A DNA stretch of 64,000 nt, from positions 62,001 to 126,000 of the forward strand of contig JAOARE010000020.1 of assembly GCA_025210695.1 (NCBI GenBank), given 5' to 3'. Shown here in pieces: positions 31,801-40,700 of this stretch (the stretch's first letter is position 1; the number at the start of each line of letters is the position of its first letter). The notes under the pieces were generated by a model. It searched no databases, was not told the DNA's origin, and worked only from the letters and a program-made list of their open reading frames with translations. Position numbers and translations under genes: made by a program. This DNA comes from Rickettsiales bacterium. GTDB taxonomy: Bacteria > Pseudomonadota > Alphaproteobacteria > Rickettsiales > CANDYO01.

Positions 31801-33011
31801 AAGCTGCTATTCTGTGTTCTCTAGGAAGTTTGTATAATATAAGTGCAAAAAGATTGAAAAATATTGGTCAGAAACATCAAGCAGAAATTAGTATATCAAA
31901 AGCTGAATTTTATTTTAAACAAGCTGTTCAGTTTGAGTTTAGTATATCTGTATATACTGAGTATATAAATTTTCTTGTAAGCATAAGAAATTTTGAAAAA
32001 GCATTTAATTTTATAAAGATTACTTTAATCAAACTTCAAGAGGATTCTGAGCAATATAAAGAAGAGATTTTAATTTACTCCATTTTGGAAATAATGGTAA
32101 TACCTAATTCCTTATTTGAAGCGGTGGAAGAATATGGTGGCTCTATTAAAATTAATGCAATAGAGTTTTTCTATTATCTATTTTTGTATAACTATGAAGA
32201 GTTCGCAAAAATTGCTGAGCTAAAGCCTCAAGCAGAATATTTGCAGGAGTTCAAATCCATTCTTAATAGCCAATCAGGATATTATTTATATGGTCGGCTT
32301 GTTCAAGAAAAAGAGTTAGAAGATAACATTTTCTTAAGCACGAGTGATGGACTAAAGTTTTTGTCTATAGTTGAAAAGGTTTTAAGTGAAGATAATTTTA
32401 AGATATTTCTTGCATTTTGTAATAACAAATATATTGAAGAGCAAATTCTTTCTGAATCTGATGCTCAAGAATTTGAAATATTATTTAATTTATTACTCGA
32501 AGCTCAAGAAGATCTAAATACCGATTCTAAAGTTTTAGCCAATCAAGGTGAAGAATTTCTAGAAACGATAGATAAAATTAAAAATTTTGTTGGTGAAAAA
32601 GAATTAAGCAATCTACCTGGATTTTACCAATATATTTTTAATGCATTATCTAATAATCATTTTTCAAAATCAGCTATTCAAGTACTAGATATAGCTAGAA
32701 ACTTAATATCTTCATTAGAAAAATTGATAGATATAAGTCTATATATTCAAGATGCAGAAATAGAAGAGAACGGAGATATTGGAACAAGTTTATTGACTCA
32801 ATTAGAAGGCTTACTTGAGTTTACTGGAAGTGGACAGAGATTTATTGGAATGCCACCAAGCAATCCCAACTTTGATCCCGATCCTTATTGGCTCCCTAGT
32901 GGAGGAGATGATGGTGAAGAAGAAGGCTTTAGAGATAATCGTGATGGGATAATAAATCCCTTAGAAATGTGTTTCGGCAAAAACACGACCATGGATGGAG
33001 CAGAAATGTAG
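28836..33011 (+). CDS. 1391-residue nucleotidyltransferase / TPR protein
   Basis: Second gene of the operon, 53 bases after the first and preceded by GAGGAG at a good distance. The whole protein is a third copy of the repeat module of the 4549-residue protein: the helical start 'SIIKNNLHPPDLEKA', the nucleotidyltransferase motif 'SLGSMALKSMTPYSDLEFAI' near 200, the conserved 'RVINLGETTIPSS' and 'GGKTPLGREDKHYDLIQTID', TPR repeats from about 530 to 910, and the C-terminal module at about 1245-1340. It has no STAND ATPase or protease, and it lacks the 'ISLN.T.L' tail of its neighbours, ending instead in an Asp/Gly-rich segment. The nucleotide-transfer reaction and target are unknown. Probably works with the flanking gene products. 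Confidence 0.85.
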   Translation: MKEWRQEASTDIVNDTLLAEEEFISIIKNNLHPPDLEKASHAAEVQRFNALVQAFTNLGELYIKKIERAEYTVQEKLKCLIEASKFLNYAINISQERNIDGSSAHAMLEHINNILVMIAGGHKTSNILENTSRDKAELLSLREFSRSEISQIDSLPEEEKYSRTRALFENIAERMKGFLASIFQDSEEILGEVPCKYSVMSLGSMALKSMTPYSDLEFAILIEKYSPEIKEYFRSLTQLVHFRVINLGETTIPSSYLDNCNADHLIKKGFSFDLGGKTPLGREDKHYDLIQTIDGMMVCLRNIENKIEHIDKNLPYILEISDYVFGDLNLYQIYVEQVKNFLFEETNSNGVPNHKARAIKRLKEGVVELDYLQGGAGVTTEEGDIDKYRPELANQEDEDRAFDIKKEIYRIPDRMLYSMLIYYGKSFVSIWEAVDNLNSDTTLGKKITNGFLYALSFANWLRLKTYIHYGGQKEFMDYISIIKHIQNRDSSIEDEFFKFYEICIFLHIGVKKLANNDIDIFINDEVFLYENEAIKGWVYKRLGEYDKALHWLEIADKRLIDNIDIKRAISQILITRVATAEANLKAVEYSKRCVELSSQENAQIYRADLIMAYRACKDLEKAKIEILELLKIEQEDINKAIDFMNLALIERDLNEYVDSEKHFIKSLEILHALPENLDNMLAISNVKINQGDLYMLIHKFLEAEEALKESLRIRQKYKGENSIAAIEVCVNLANLYLEKGDSNNAKNIYLNTLNQLKTKNLYATNNIMVLNIRNNLAIVLEKEGNNEEALTIHLENLEIRKKLLGTESPEVAQSYDNIASVYFNLGKKLLSLEFLQEAIKIHTTTNNLLKLQKTLTGLAVVKSELGDYISATELFKHTIIIVKQIDGLSPLVLAEVYMKLGLHELRFDNDLKAKELFLLAENIYQQYNVHNENLYQFLNLLEMDNLQIIDNEQHQMLYNAALSIGSPLFAAKHLERLLHSFDETQYLQKAAILCSLGSLYNISAKRLKNIGQKHQAEISISKAEFYFKQAVQFEFSISVYTEYINFLVSIRNFEKAFNFIKITLIKLQEDSEQYKEEILIYSILEIMVIPNSLFEAVEEYGGSIKINAIEFFYYLFLYNYEEFAKIAELKPQAEYLQEFKSILNSQSGYYLYGRLVQEKELEDNIFLSTSDGLKFLSIVEKVLSEDNFKIFLAFCNNKYIEEQILSESDAQEFEILFNLLLEAQEDLNTDSKVLANQGEEFLETIDKIKNFVGEKELSNLPGFYQYIFNALSNNHFSKSAIQVLDIARNLISSLEKLIDISLYIQDAEIEENGDIGTSLLTQLEGLLEFTGSGQRFIGMPPSNPNFDPDPYWLPSGGDDGEEEGFRDNRDGIINPLEMCFGKNTTMDGAEM
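32571..32848 (+). repeat. 278-bp near-identical segment, copy 2
   Basis: Second copy of the C-terminal module DNA; see 28333-28610. It aligns over 278 bases without indels and with only scattered substitutions. Confidence 0.85.
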
Positions 33012-33040
33012 CAAATAAACAGGTATTTGGGGGAGTTATT

Positions 33041-35998
33041 ATGTTGAGTCAATATGCAGAAAAACAGAAAAAATTCCACGATAATTTCATAAATTATTGT
33101 TTAGAGGAAATCAAGAAACAGAGAGATATAGCTTCAGGAAGGTTAATACAACATGATCCAAGTGATCTAGAGAAGAAATTACGTTCTCTTAGTAAAGTTC
33201 CGATTTTAAAAGATACTGTCGATATTGTTTTGTTATTAGAAAGTTTTTGGCAAGCAATGCATAAACCTGATGCAACAGCAATTATTAATAATCTGTTTGA
33301 TTTTGATTCTGAGTATGAAATCAAACTCATCTTATCAAATGCTATTTTAAAAGTTTCCGCGGAATTTGAGGAGATAATAGATCAATGCACTGATTATAAA
33401 GAGATAATAAAATATTCTGCATTTGCTACGTATAAATTATTTGATTTTCTAAGGCGAGGTCATTTAGGGGAGAAAAAATTAAAAGAGAGAGTTATAGTTG
33501 ATATTATTTTTAGACAAGATAGTTGGTTTGAAGGGGATATTTTTTCAAAACGTGCAAGGGGGTGTAAATACTATAGACCCATTTCTGAAAATGAGCTGAA
33601 AGGTTATATAGAGCTAAAAAATAGAGAATCTGGTGATATTACTATTTCTTTAAGTGAATATCTTAGGCATACATGCAGTATTGAACCAAATTTGCAAATA
33701 GTTTTACTTGAAGAAGTTTCCGTTGAAGTTCAAGCAGAATTAGATTTATCGTATGAGAATCTTAATGGTCATGAACTCTACTCTGATGTTTTTGCTATAG
33801 AGTCAATTCAAAAACAAATAAACAAGTTACGAGAAATTTTTGATGAACCTCATACACCGTCCAGATGCGATTTTAATAATGTTCCTAGCCCAGTTCAAGA
33901 TTTTGTAGGTAGAACTAAGGAGTTGATTCAACTACATGAGAATATTTTTTACCAAACCGGAAAAATTCAGGTAATTGGTGGAATTAGGGGAGTTGGTAAA
34001 ACTGAGTTTATTTTAGAGTTTATTCAAAAGTATAGAGTTAATGATAAACAGGTTAGATACTTTACAGCAAAAGACGAAATTACCTTAAAAACTGCATTTG
34101 AAGATTTTGCGGAAGAAGTTCAATTAACGAAAAAAGTAAATAATATTATTGGTTCAATAAAAAACTGGCTTAAAGGTCTATCTACCCCAAGTTTATTAGT
34201 CTTTGATAATATAGATAGCTCTCTTTTGATTGAAGAGTTTTTGCGAGATGGAAAACGCTATAAGTACAACATTATTATAACCACTCAAAGTATTTTAGAG
34301 TGGGAAGTTATAGCGCCTCGTTATGGAATAGATATTATTGAGTTAAAACCTTTTGATGATTCTGAGGTATTTCAATATGTAAGAAAAACAATCCAAGATA
34401 TAGACAACAGAAATGCGCTATTCCTAGGGAAGTTATTTGATAATATACCTTTAGGAATTTCTCAGAGTCTTTTTTTTATGAAGAGAAATGGCATAGATAT
34501 TATACAATATTTAAATGAATATGATAGCTTTACGAATAACTTGCCTTTTGAATTGCCTGAAACCCTTGTGAATATAGAACATGGAAATGATAAACTAGGT
34601 ATTTATCAGGTTTTGTTGAATACCATAACTAAATTATTTTCTAGAAGTGATGTGTTAGATTTTTTAAAAATTTGTAGCTATTTAAACTATATAGCTATTC
34701 CTGATTATTTATTTAGTTCTATGTTTAATAATATAGAGATAAATAAAATATTAGTAACTTTAAAAGGACATTCATTAATATTATTAGAGAAACATGGACC
34801 AACGAAAATAATATGTTTATATAAGATTGTTCAAAGAGTAATTAGATTCAGTCTTGGCGATGAAAGATTAAAGTACCTGCGTGAAAGCGCAAAATTAGTA
34901 GAAAGTAAGATGGAAAATAGTTGGAATAAGCAAGAAATTGTAAGTAAAAATAAACCAATTATAAAACATGCAATATCCATTATTAATCATTATAAAGATA
35001 TAAAATTTGAGGAGAGTTTTCCTTCTAGTCTAATAAGAGAATTAGATTTAATTATAGCAAAACTATCTTATGATTGTGCTAAATTCTATAAGACTATAAG
35101 TGAGTTTCACAAAGCATTGGAATTCTACGAAGAAGCCCTTAGGACTTATGAGGCTTATTATCAGGAGAACAATCAACCTGTGATAGCAGTTCTTTTACAT
35201 GAAATTGGTACTGTATATGCTCGTTTAGGGCATAATGAAATTGGATTAAAATACATAGAAGATTCGCTTCAAACCTATAGCAATCTATTTGGTAAAAACA
35301 GCGATTATACTAAAGCTGCAATGAGTAGTTTAGCAAAGTTACTTCAAACAGAAGGCGTTTATAATCAGAATACCGGAAATTATAATGAAGCTCTAGTTTG
35401 CTATAAAAAACTGTTAGCAATACAAAGTGAATTATACAATGAAAATAATTTTGAAATTATTTATAGTGCAAATTTAATAGTTTATATAGAACTCTCCATT
35501 ACTTTAAATACCTACTCATTGTCAGATGAAAAATATGATGTTCCATATTTAATAGAAATGATAAAATATTTTGTTGGTGAAGAAAAAATGTCTACATCAC
35601 CAGGACTAGTTGGATATATGTTCAATAGTCTATCAAATAATCAATTTTTTAAGCCAGCTGAACAATTAATTAAATCTATATACAGCTTTATTAACCTTAT
35701 TGAAAGGCTAGTTTACATGAGTGAGTCTTATAAAGAATTAGGTTTAGACGATATAGATAAAAAAGTTAGTCACTTTTGGGAACAATTAGAAGAACTTTTT
35801 TATTTTCTTGAAGAAAGTAGATATGATTTTATAAGAACCCCAAGACCACCATCCTTTGATCCAGAAGATGATGATTATGGAGATGGAAGTTTATCTGGAG
35901 GAGGTACAGGAGGAGGAAATGAAAACATTGCTGAGCCTATGGTAATTTCTCTAAATGAAACTGTTTTAAATAATAATATATTTGAGAGTGATTTTTAG
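33041..35998 (+). CDS. 985-residue NB-ARC (STAND) / TPR protein
   Basis: Third gene of the operon. The frame is open from an ATG at 32969, but ATG 33041 is the better start: it follows GGGGGAG by five bases, and the protein then aligns from residue 1 with the N-terminus of the 4549-residue protein ('KKFHDNFINY' versus 'LRIFHDTFVKY'). Residues about 1-200 are the shared domain. Residues about 290-560 are an NB-ARC-like ATPase with 'FVGRTKEL', Walker A 'VIGGIRGVGKTE' (near 313-322) and Walker B 'SLLVFDNID' (near 385). A few TPRs lie at about 675-800 and a diverged copy of the C-terminal module at about 840-935. It then has FDPEDDD, a Gly-rich linker and the tail 'EPMVISLNETVLNNN'. It looks like a short form of the 4549-residue protein without the protease and nucleotidyltransferase parts. 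Confidence 0.85.
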   Translation: MLSQYAEKQKKFHDNFINYCLEEIKKQRDIASGRLIQHDPSDLEKKLRSLSKVPILKDTVDIVLLLESFWQAMHKPDATAIINNLFDFDSEYEIKLILSNAILKVSAEFEEIIDQCTDYKEIIKYSAFATYKLFDFLRRGHLGEKKLKERVIVDIIFRQDSWFEGDIFSKRARGCKYYRPISENELKGYIELKNRESGDITISLSEYLRHTCSIEPNLQIVLLEEVSVEVQAELDLSYENLNGHELYSDVFAIESIQKQINKLREIFDEPHTPSRCDFNNVPSPVQDFVGRTKELIQLHENIFYQTGKIQVIGGIRGVGKTEFILEFIQKYRVNDKQVRYFTAKDEITLKTAFEDFAEEVQLTKKVNNIIGSIKNWLKGLSTPSLLVFDNIDSSLLIEEFLRDGKRYKYNIIITTQSILEWEVIAPRYGIDIIELKPFDDSEVFQYVRKTIQDIDNRNALFLGKLFDNIPLGISQSLFFMKRNGIDIIQYLNEYDSFTNNLPFELPETLVNIEHGNDKLGIYQVLLNTITKLFSRSDVLDFLKICSYLNYIAIPDYLFSSMFNNIEINKILVTLKGHSLILLEKHGPTKIICLYKIVQRVIRFSLGDERLKYLRESAKLVESKMENSWNKQEIVSKNKPIIKHAISIINHYKDIKFEESFPSSLIRELDLIIAKLSYDCAKFYKTISEFHKALEFYEEALRTYEAYYQENNQPVIAVLLHEIGTVYARLGHNEIGLKYIEDSLQTYSNLFGKNSDYTKAAMSSLAKLLQTEGVYNQNTGNYNEALVCYKKLLAIQSELYNENNFEIIYSANLIVYIELSITLNTYSLSDEKYDVPYLIEMIKYFVGEEKMSTSPGLVGYMFNSLSNNQFFKPAEQLIKSIYSFINLIERLVYMSESYKELGLDDIDKKVSHFWEQLEELFYFLEESRYDFIRTPRPPSFDPEDDDYGDGSLSGGGTGGGNENIAEPMVISLNETVLNNNIFESDF

Positions 35999-36002
35999 AA
36001 TA

Positions 36003-36245
36003 AAGAAGAAATTTGATAGGTTCCTGAATTATCAGATGTTTCTGCTGCACTGGACTTATTATGATCGATATCTTCTTCAAACTCATTGCCAGAATAGCTA
36101 TTACCATCTTCTCATGTAGCTAAGCATCACCATATTCTGCTGACTCAGCTGAACTCATAATCCTACCAGTAGCTTGCAATTCATGTAAAAACTTCCTTAC
36201 ACACTCTCGAGTTAGCTCAGCAACAACTTGACATATTGCCTGAGT
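36003..36245 (-). pseudogene. Remnant of an unidentified gene
   Basis: Reading leftward from about 36245 gives 'QVVAELTRECVRKFLHELQA' then 'TGRIMSSAESAEYGDA' and a stop. A shifted frame continues with 'EDGNSYSGNEFEEDIDHNK'. The acidic, Ser/Asn-rich tail resembles the linkers of the effector-like proteins here. It is frameshifted and lacks a start, so probably dead. Family unknown. Confidence 0.3.
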
Positions 36246-36627
36246 TATTCTTCCTAGATAAAATATAGATAATAGTAAATTTTTATTAAAAAGAAACAAT
36301 TCATAGCTAACAGCAAATTAAAAAAGCAAAAGCGGAGTTTGGTAATTTATTTATTGACCTAGGCAATCAAACGGCGATTGAAACAAAGACTCTTGGTTTT
36401 AATTCAAACGAAGATGATCTATAATTTAAGGTATATGATAAAGAGTGGATAGTTTAATATATAATAACCATAATAGCGTGATAAATAGCATAATCACCCT
36501 ATTTAAAATCTCGTTTTGAGTTACTCTGCTTTATATAATCAACAATACAGTAGTTTTAAATACATTATAGTTCAGGTATAATATAATATTATCGTTGATA
36601 TATAATTAGGATTCAATGGTATAAATT
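36246..36627. other. Gene-poor spacer before the IS630 relic
   Basis: No complete gene. A short plus-strand frame near 36313-36423 ('KKAKAEFGNLFIDLGNQTAI') ends in TAA and is not recognised. The rest is AT-rich sequence leading into the broken IS630. Confidence 0.4.
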
Positions 36628-37438
36628 ATGACCCGAAAAACAAAAGCAATTGACAATCAACTTCTAAACTTGTGCTCTGTTGTCGAGATATACAATATCA
36701 GCAAAGAAACTCTAATGCGTTGGATGAGAAACAGCTGCGCAACTCAGCTCTAAAAAATTACAAAATTATATAGAAGAAAAATATGCTATATTTATTTCAA
36801 AGTCTACCTTCCGCAGACTTTTACAAAGTTTAGGATTTTCTTATATTACGCTAAAGCCAACTCACTACAAAAAAGATCCTATAAAGCACGAAGAATTCAA
36901 AAAAATCTAAAAACATTGGTATCTCTAAATCAAACTTATGAAGTACTTTTCTTCGGTGAGTCAAGGTTTGGAACTCATTCTAGAGTAAGTCATGGTTGCT
37001 TTAAAACTGGTTCAAGAGCCAACATTCAGAAGAAATTAGGCTATCAGAACTTTTATGTGCATGGCGCAGTATCTCCTAAAACTGGTGATAATTTCTCATT
37101 AACTATGCCTCATGTTGACGTTGATTGGATGAATAAAATCCTAGAAGAATTTTCTTTAAATTTAAAATCCAGAACAATACTAGTGGTGGATCAAGCTGGA
37201 TGGCATAAATCCCTGGATCTTGTGTTTTCTAATAACATTAAAATATTTATCTCCTTATAGCCCCGCACTTAATCCCGCCGAAAAGCTTTGGCAATTTATT
37301 AAGGATAATATTCTAAAAAACACAATTTACGACTCCTTGGGTGCGCTTGAAGAAAAAGTTTGCGCTTTTATTAATTCTATAACCACAAAACAAATCTTAT
37401 CTGTTTGTGACGTTAGCTATATATCCTATTATTTATGA
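36628..37438 (+). pseudogene. IS630-family transposase, multiple frameshifts
   Basis: Starts at ATG 36628 (MTRKTKAIDNQLLNLCSVVE, helix-turn-helix part). It changes frame near 36750 to 'LKKLQNYIEEKYAIF' and 'FRRLLQSLGFSYITLKPTHY', then runs through 36916-37250 with 'FFGESRFGTHSRVSHGC' and 'ILVVDQAGWHKS'. It shifts again near 37240 to 'YLSPYSPALNPAEKLWQFIK'. These are the DDE motifs of IS630/Tc1-type transposases. The usual first aspartate (DESRFG) appears as G-E here, a further sign of decay. No clear terminal repeats were found. Confidence 0.8.
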
Positions 37439-37636
37439 AGTTAGGTATAACAAGCATATTTCGTTTTTTTTGAAGCGCAAAACTAGGCAGATACTGGGTT
37501 GTAGCGCATGGAGAACGAAACAACAAAATATTAGTGGAGAGTGTGTTCAACTCAGCGGAGAATGGTGGAGTGGATGGTACCAAAAACGAACTTTTCTCCA
37601 TGCAAAAAAGTGAGGTTTTCTACGCCATACATAACG

Positions 37637-37721
37637 GTGGACGAGTTTGCACTTCTACCTAACGGTAGGTGAATTTCACCATTTGCAAACTCTGCATTAT
37701 ATTTTATAACTTCTCTATATT
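37637..37721. repeat. Dispersed degenerate repeat, copy 2
   Basis: Matches 13765-13847. It contains small palindromes (ctacc-taac-ggtag and ggtgaa-t-ttcacc) and overlaps the last codons and stop of the ATPase gene that ends at 37704. Confidence 0.6.
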
Positions 37722-40700
37722 AAGAACGATTCCATCTTCCCCTATAATAACATGATCCAATATTTCCAGTTCCTCACTATAGCAGTTATAATGATCATCA
37801 TTACTGTCTACTGAGGCAATAGAGATGCAATGTTCATAATACTGTTCTCCAATAGTTAGAGCAATATGATTAATTTCTAAATTACTATATTTAGCTTCTA
37901 ATATGTGAGCATAGATATTTTCATATAACTTCTCACCAAATTCACCTTTTGCCTCTAAATGTTTCTTAATTTGAGCTTTTTCTATTTCTAGCTTAATGGT
38001 ATTAGCTTCAATCTCATACCACTTAGCGTTTGAAGCAAAATCATAAGTATGTTGCAGTGGAGAATTAGCGAAAACCTCATATAGACCTTTATAGGCCACA
38101 GCTGACTTGAGTTGCCACTCAACAGTGCCATATTCTGAATATAAAGAATAAGCATTGGTTATAACATAATATCCAGTATATCCAGCCATTAAGCCTCCAT
38201 AAGCAAAGCCTAAATACGGTATACCTGTATATGTTAACATCGTTGGTATCGCCACATAGCTAATTGTTGTAATCGCTTGTATCCCAGCCTCTTGGACATT
38301 ACCTTTAGAAAGTTGATTTGTTATGTCTATAAAACTTAAAGTCATAGAGTACATATTATTCCCTACAAAAATACTTTGTAGATGAATAACATTGCGCAAG
38401 GTTTTTTGAGCATTCTCAACGCTTGGTTCATTAATAAACCTAAATGTATCAACCATAAAATCTAGACTTTTAAACGATATTGTGGCTTTATAAAGCAGGT
38501 CATTAAAGTTGACAGAAATTTTTTCATTTGACTGAGGTTTGATATGAGATTTATCTTCTATCATTAATGGAGCTGGATGATTATCTGAATTATCATTTTT
38601 AACATAAATATTATCCATAATATAATAAACACTAGAAATAATATTATGACTCACTTCAGTTCCAATAGATTGAAGATTAACACCCAGTTTTTCAAAAGGT
38701 TTATGGTAATTAGGATCATGTATGCTTGCATCAATGCATAAAGGTGGACTTGAGCCGTTAGAATCTCTCTCTCCATTTTGGTTGTTTTGATTATTAGAAC
38801 TAATACTTGTATCTCTTACGGTAGAAGATAGAATGCTTTTTTCATCTTCTGATCGCTTACATTCTCGATTTGATAATTCATCATCTATGTGTAAATTCTG
38901 TATATTCGATATAATAGCATTATCTTCTATGCTATGAAGAAAATCTTTATCATGGCTTGCTGAATTTGCATCCTCACTATTTTTTTTTGTTTTGATGATA
39001 GAATTCATCTGCAACCTTAATTTTGCATTTAACTCAAAAAATGTTTCTGCTAAATCGTAAGGAATGTATAAATTATCAACTTCTTGAATTTGTTCTAATA
39101 AATATTCTTTGAATTTTTTTTCATCGGACATATCTAAATTAAACATAATAAAATTTTCAATAGTGTGGCCTCGCATATATAGTACAATTCTAGGATAAGC
39201 TACTTCTACTAATAAATCTTTACCTAAAATTATTTTTATAGGAACAGTATCTTTTAATAAATCAGATTGGTCAGTACTGATAATAGGTTCATTATTAGGT
39301 ATATTAATATTAGTACTGTATAAAAAATTTATTATTTTTATAGATTCTTCTTTAATTTCTTGGCAGGCATCCTCTAGCTCATTGTTAATTTTTCCTTCAA
39401 GGAAACCAAATTTTTTTTTATTACTTAATTCTATTCTTACAATTTTAAAGAGGTCTTTAAGATAAATATTTGACTTTTTCTCTTTCAATTCGTTATGTAA
39501 TATTTCAATGACTTTATCTAAATATAAATGCAAATACGCCACTTTCATTATATTTGGACGTTTATCTCTTGGTACTAATTCTGAAATATATTCGACTAAC
39601 TTGATAAAATAATTCTGTACAAAATTATTTATAGAATTTGATCTGGTATCCAATTCAGCTTTTAAGTTTAATAATATTTTTTGTAAACTTGTTAATCTAT
39701 CATAAGCGTGATGCAAATTATCGCTTATTCCAATTTTTTTAATATCTTCTACATTCAGTGCAGAACAAATAATAAATGGGTCCAATAAATAGCTCTCAAT
39801 ACTATGTCTTTGTAAAATTAACACCTTATCTTTTAGCTCTAGTTTAAAATCTGTTTTCTCTTTGTGTTTTGTAAAGTCTCTATCTATAATCCCAAAAGGG
39901 GAATCTAGTCTTGAATCACTAAAGGTTTTTACTTTTTTATCAAGTGGATCACCTTGTTGTTCATGTTTTTTCTTTGAAGATAGAATTCCTCTCAATGTCA
40001 TAGTGGCTACTCCAGCTTTACCGCCTCCACCACCGTTATCTTGCGAATGAGTAGAGTGGAAAGATGGCTGACAACGGCGAGATATGATTTGTTGCTTCCA
40101 ACTAGATTTATCTGTATACTCTTGTGTCCAAGCTATGAATTTGTCATTAACTGCAAATCTTTGTTGATCCGAATATGATTTCAATGAAGAATATATCCCT
40201 TCATAAAATCTCATATCATCTGGTGCCTCTGTATAAACTTTAAAATGTATATTTGTAAATTCTCTTAAGTTCCCTGTTAACCTAAACATTGCTAATAATG
40301 GATGTGTTTTAGAAATTTGTGCAATTCCACTATTATCTTGCTCTATTGTGAAAATGGATCCTTCTGGGGCTAACGCTATTGTATCAACACGATGAGTTGT
40401 CATAATAATTTGAGATTTCCCATTCTCATGCATAAATTCGTTTCTTAGTATGTCCATCAAGGCTTTGCTTAGCTTAGGATCAAAATGTTTATCGATTTCA
40501 TCTAAAAGAAGTAATTTTATTTTGTTAGGCCATAAACATTTAAGCAATAAATTTTTTTGTATTGATGATAATGAAGCTGTCTCTATAAGATAGTTTTGAG
40601 CTGATGCGCCAGGATTTTTAGATTCTACGTAACTGTCAACAGGAAGCCCAATAAAATCTAGAGGTAATGTATATTTAGCTTCTATAATTTTGTTACTAGA

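Noticed and set aside
32969-33040. Upstream ATG extension of the 985-residue protein overlapping the preceding gene
   Set aside because: ATG 33041 has a strong ribosome site and aligns with the start of the homologous 4549-residue protein; the extension does not.
37407-37613. Overlapping open frames just right of the IS630 relic
   Set aside because: They occur on both strands in the same place, match no family and fall within relic DNA.
39862-40050. Open frames opposite the large ATPase, FG-GAP and traA genes (also 41274-41667, 47233-47541, 54426-54623, 55210-55722)
   Set aside because: They lie opposite strong coding frames, lack family motifs and ribosome sites, and their composition reflects the real gene on the other strand.
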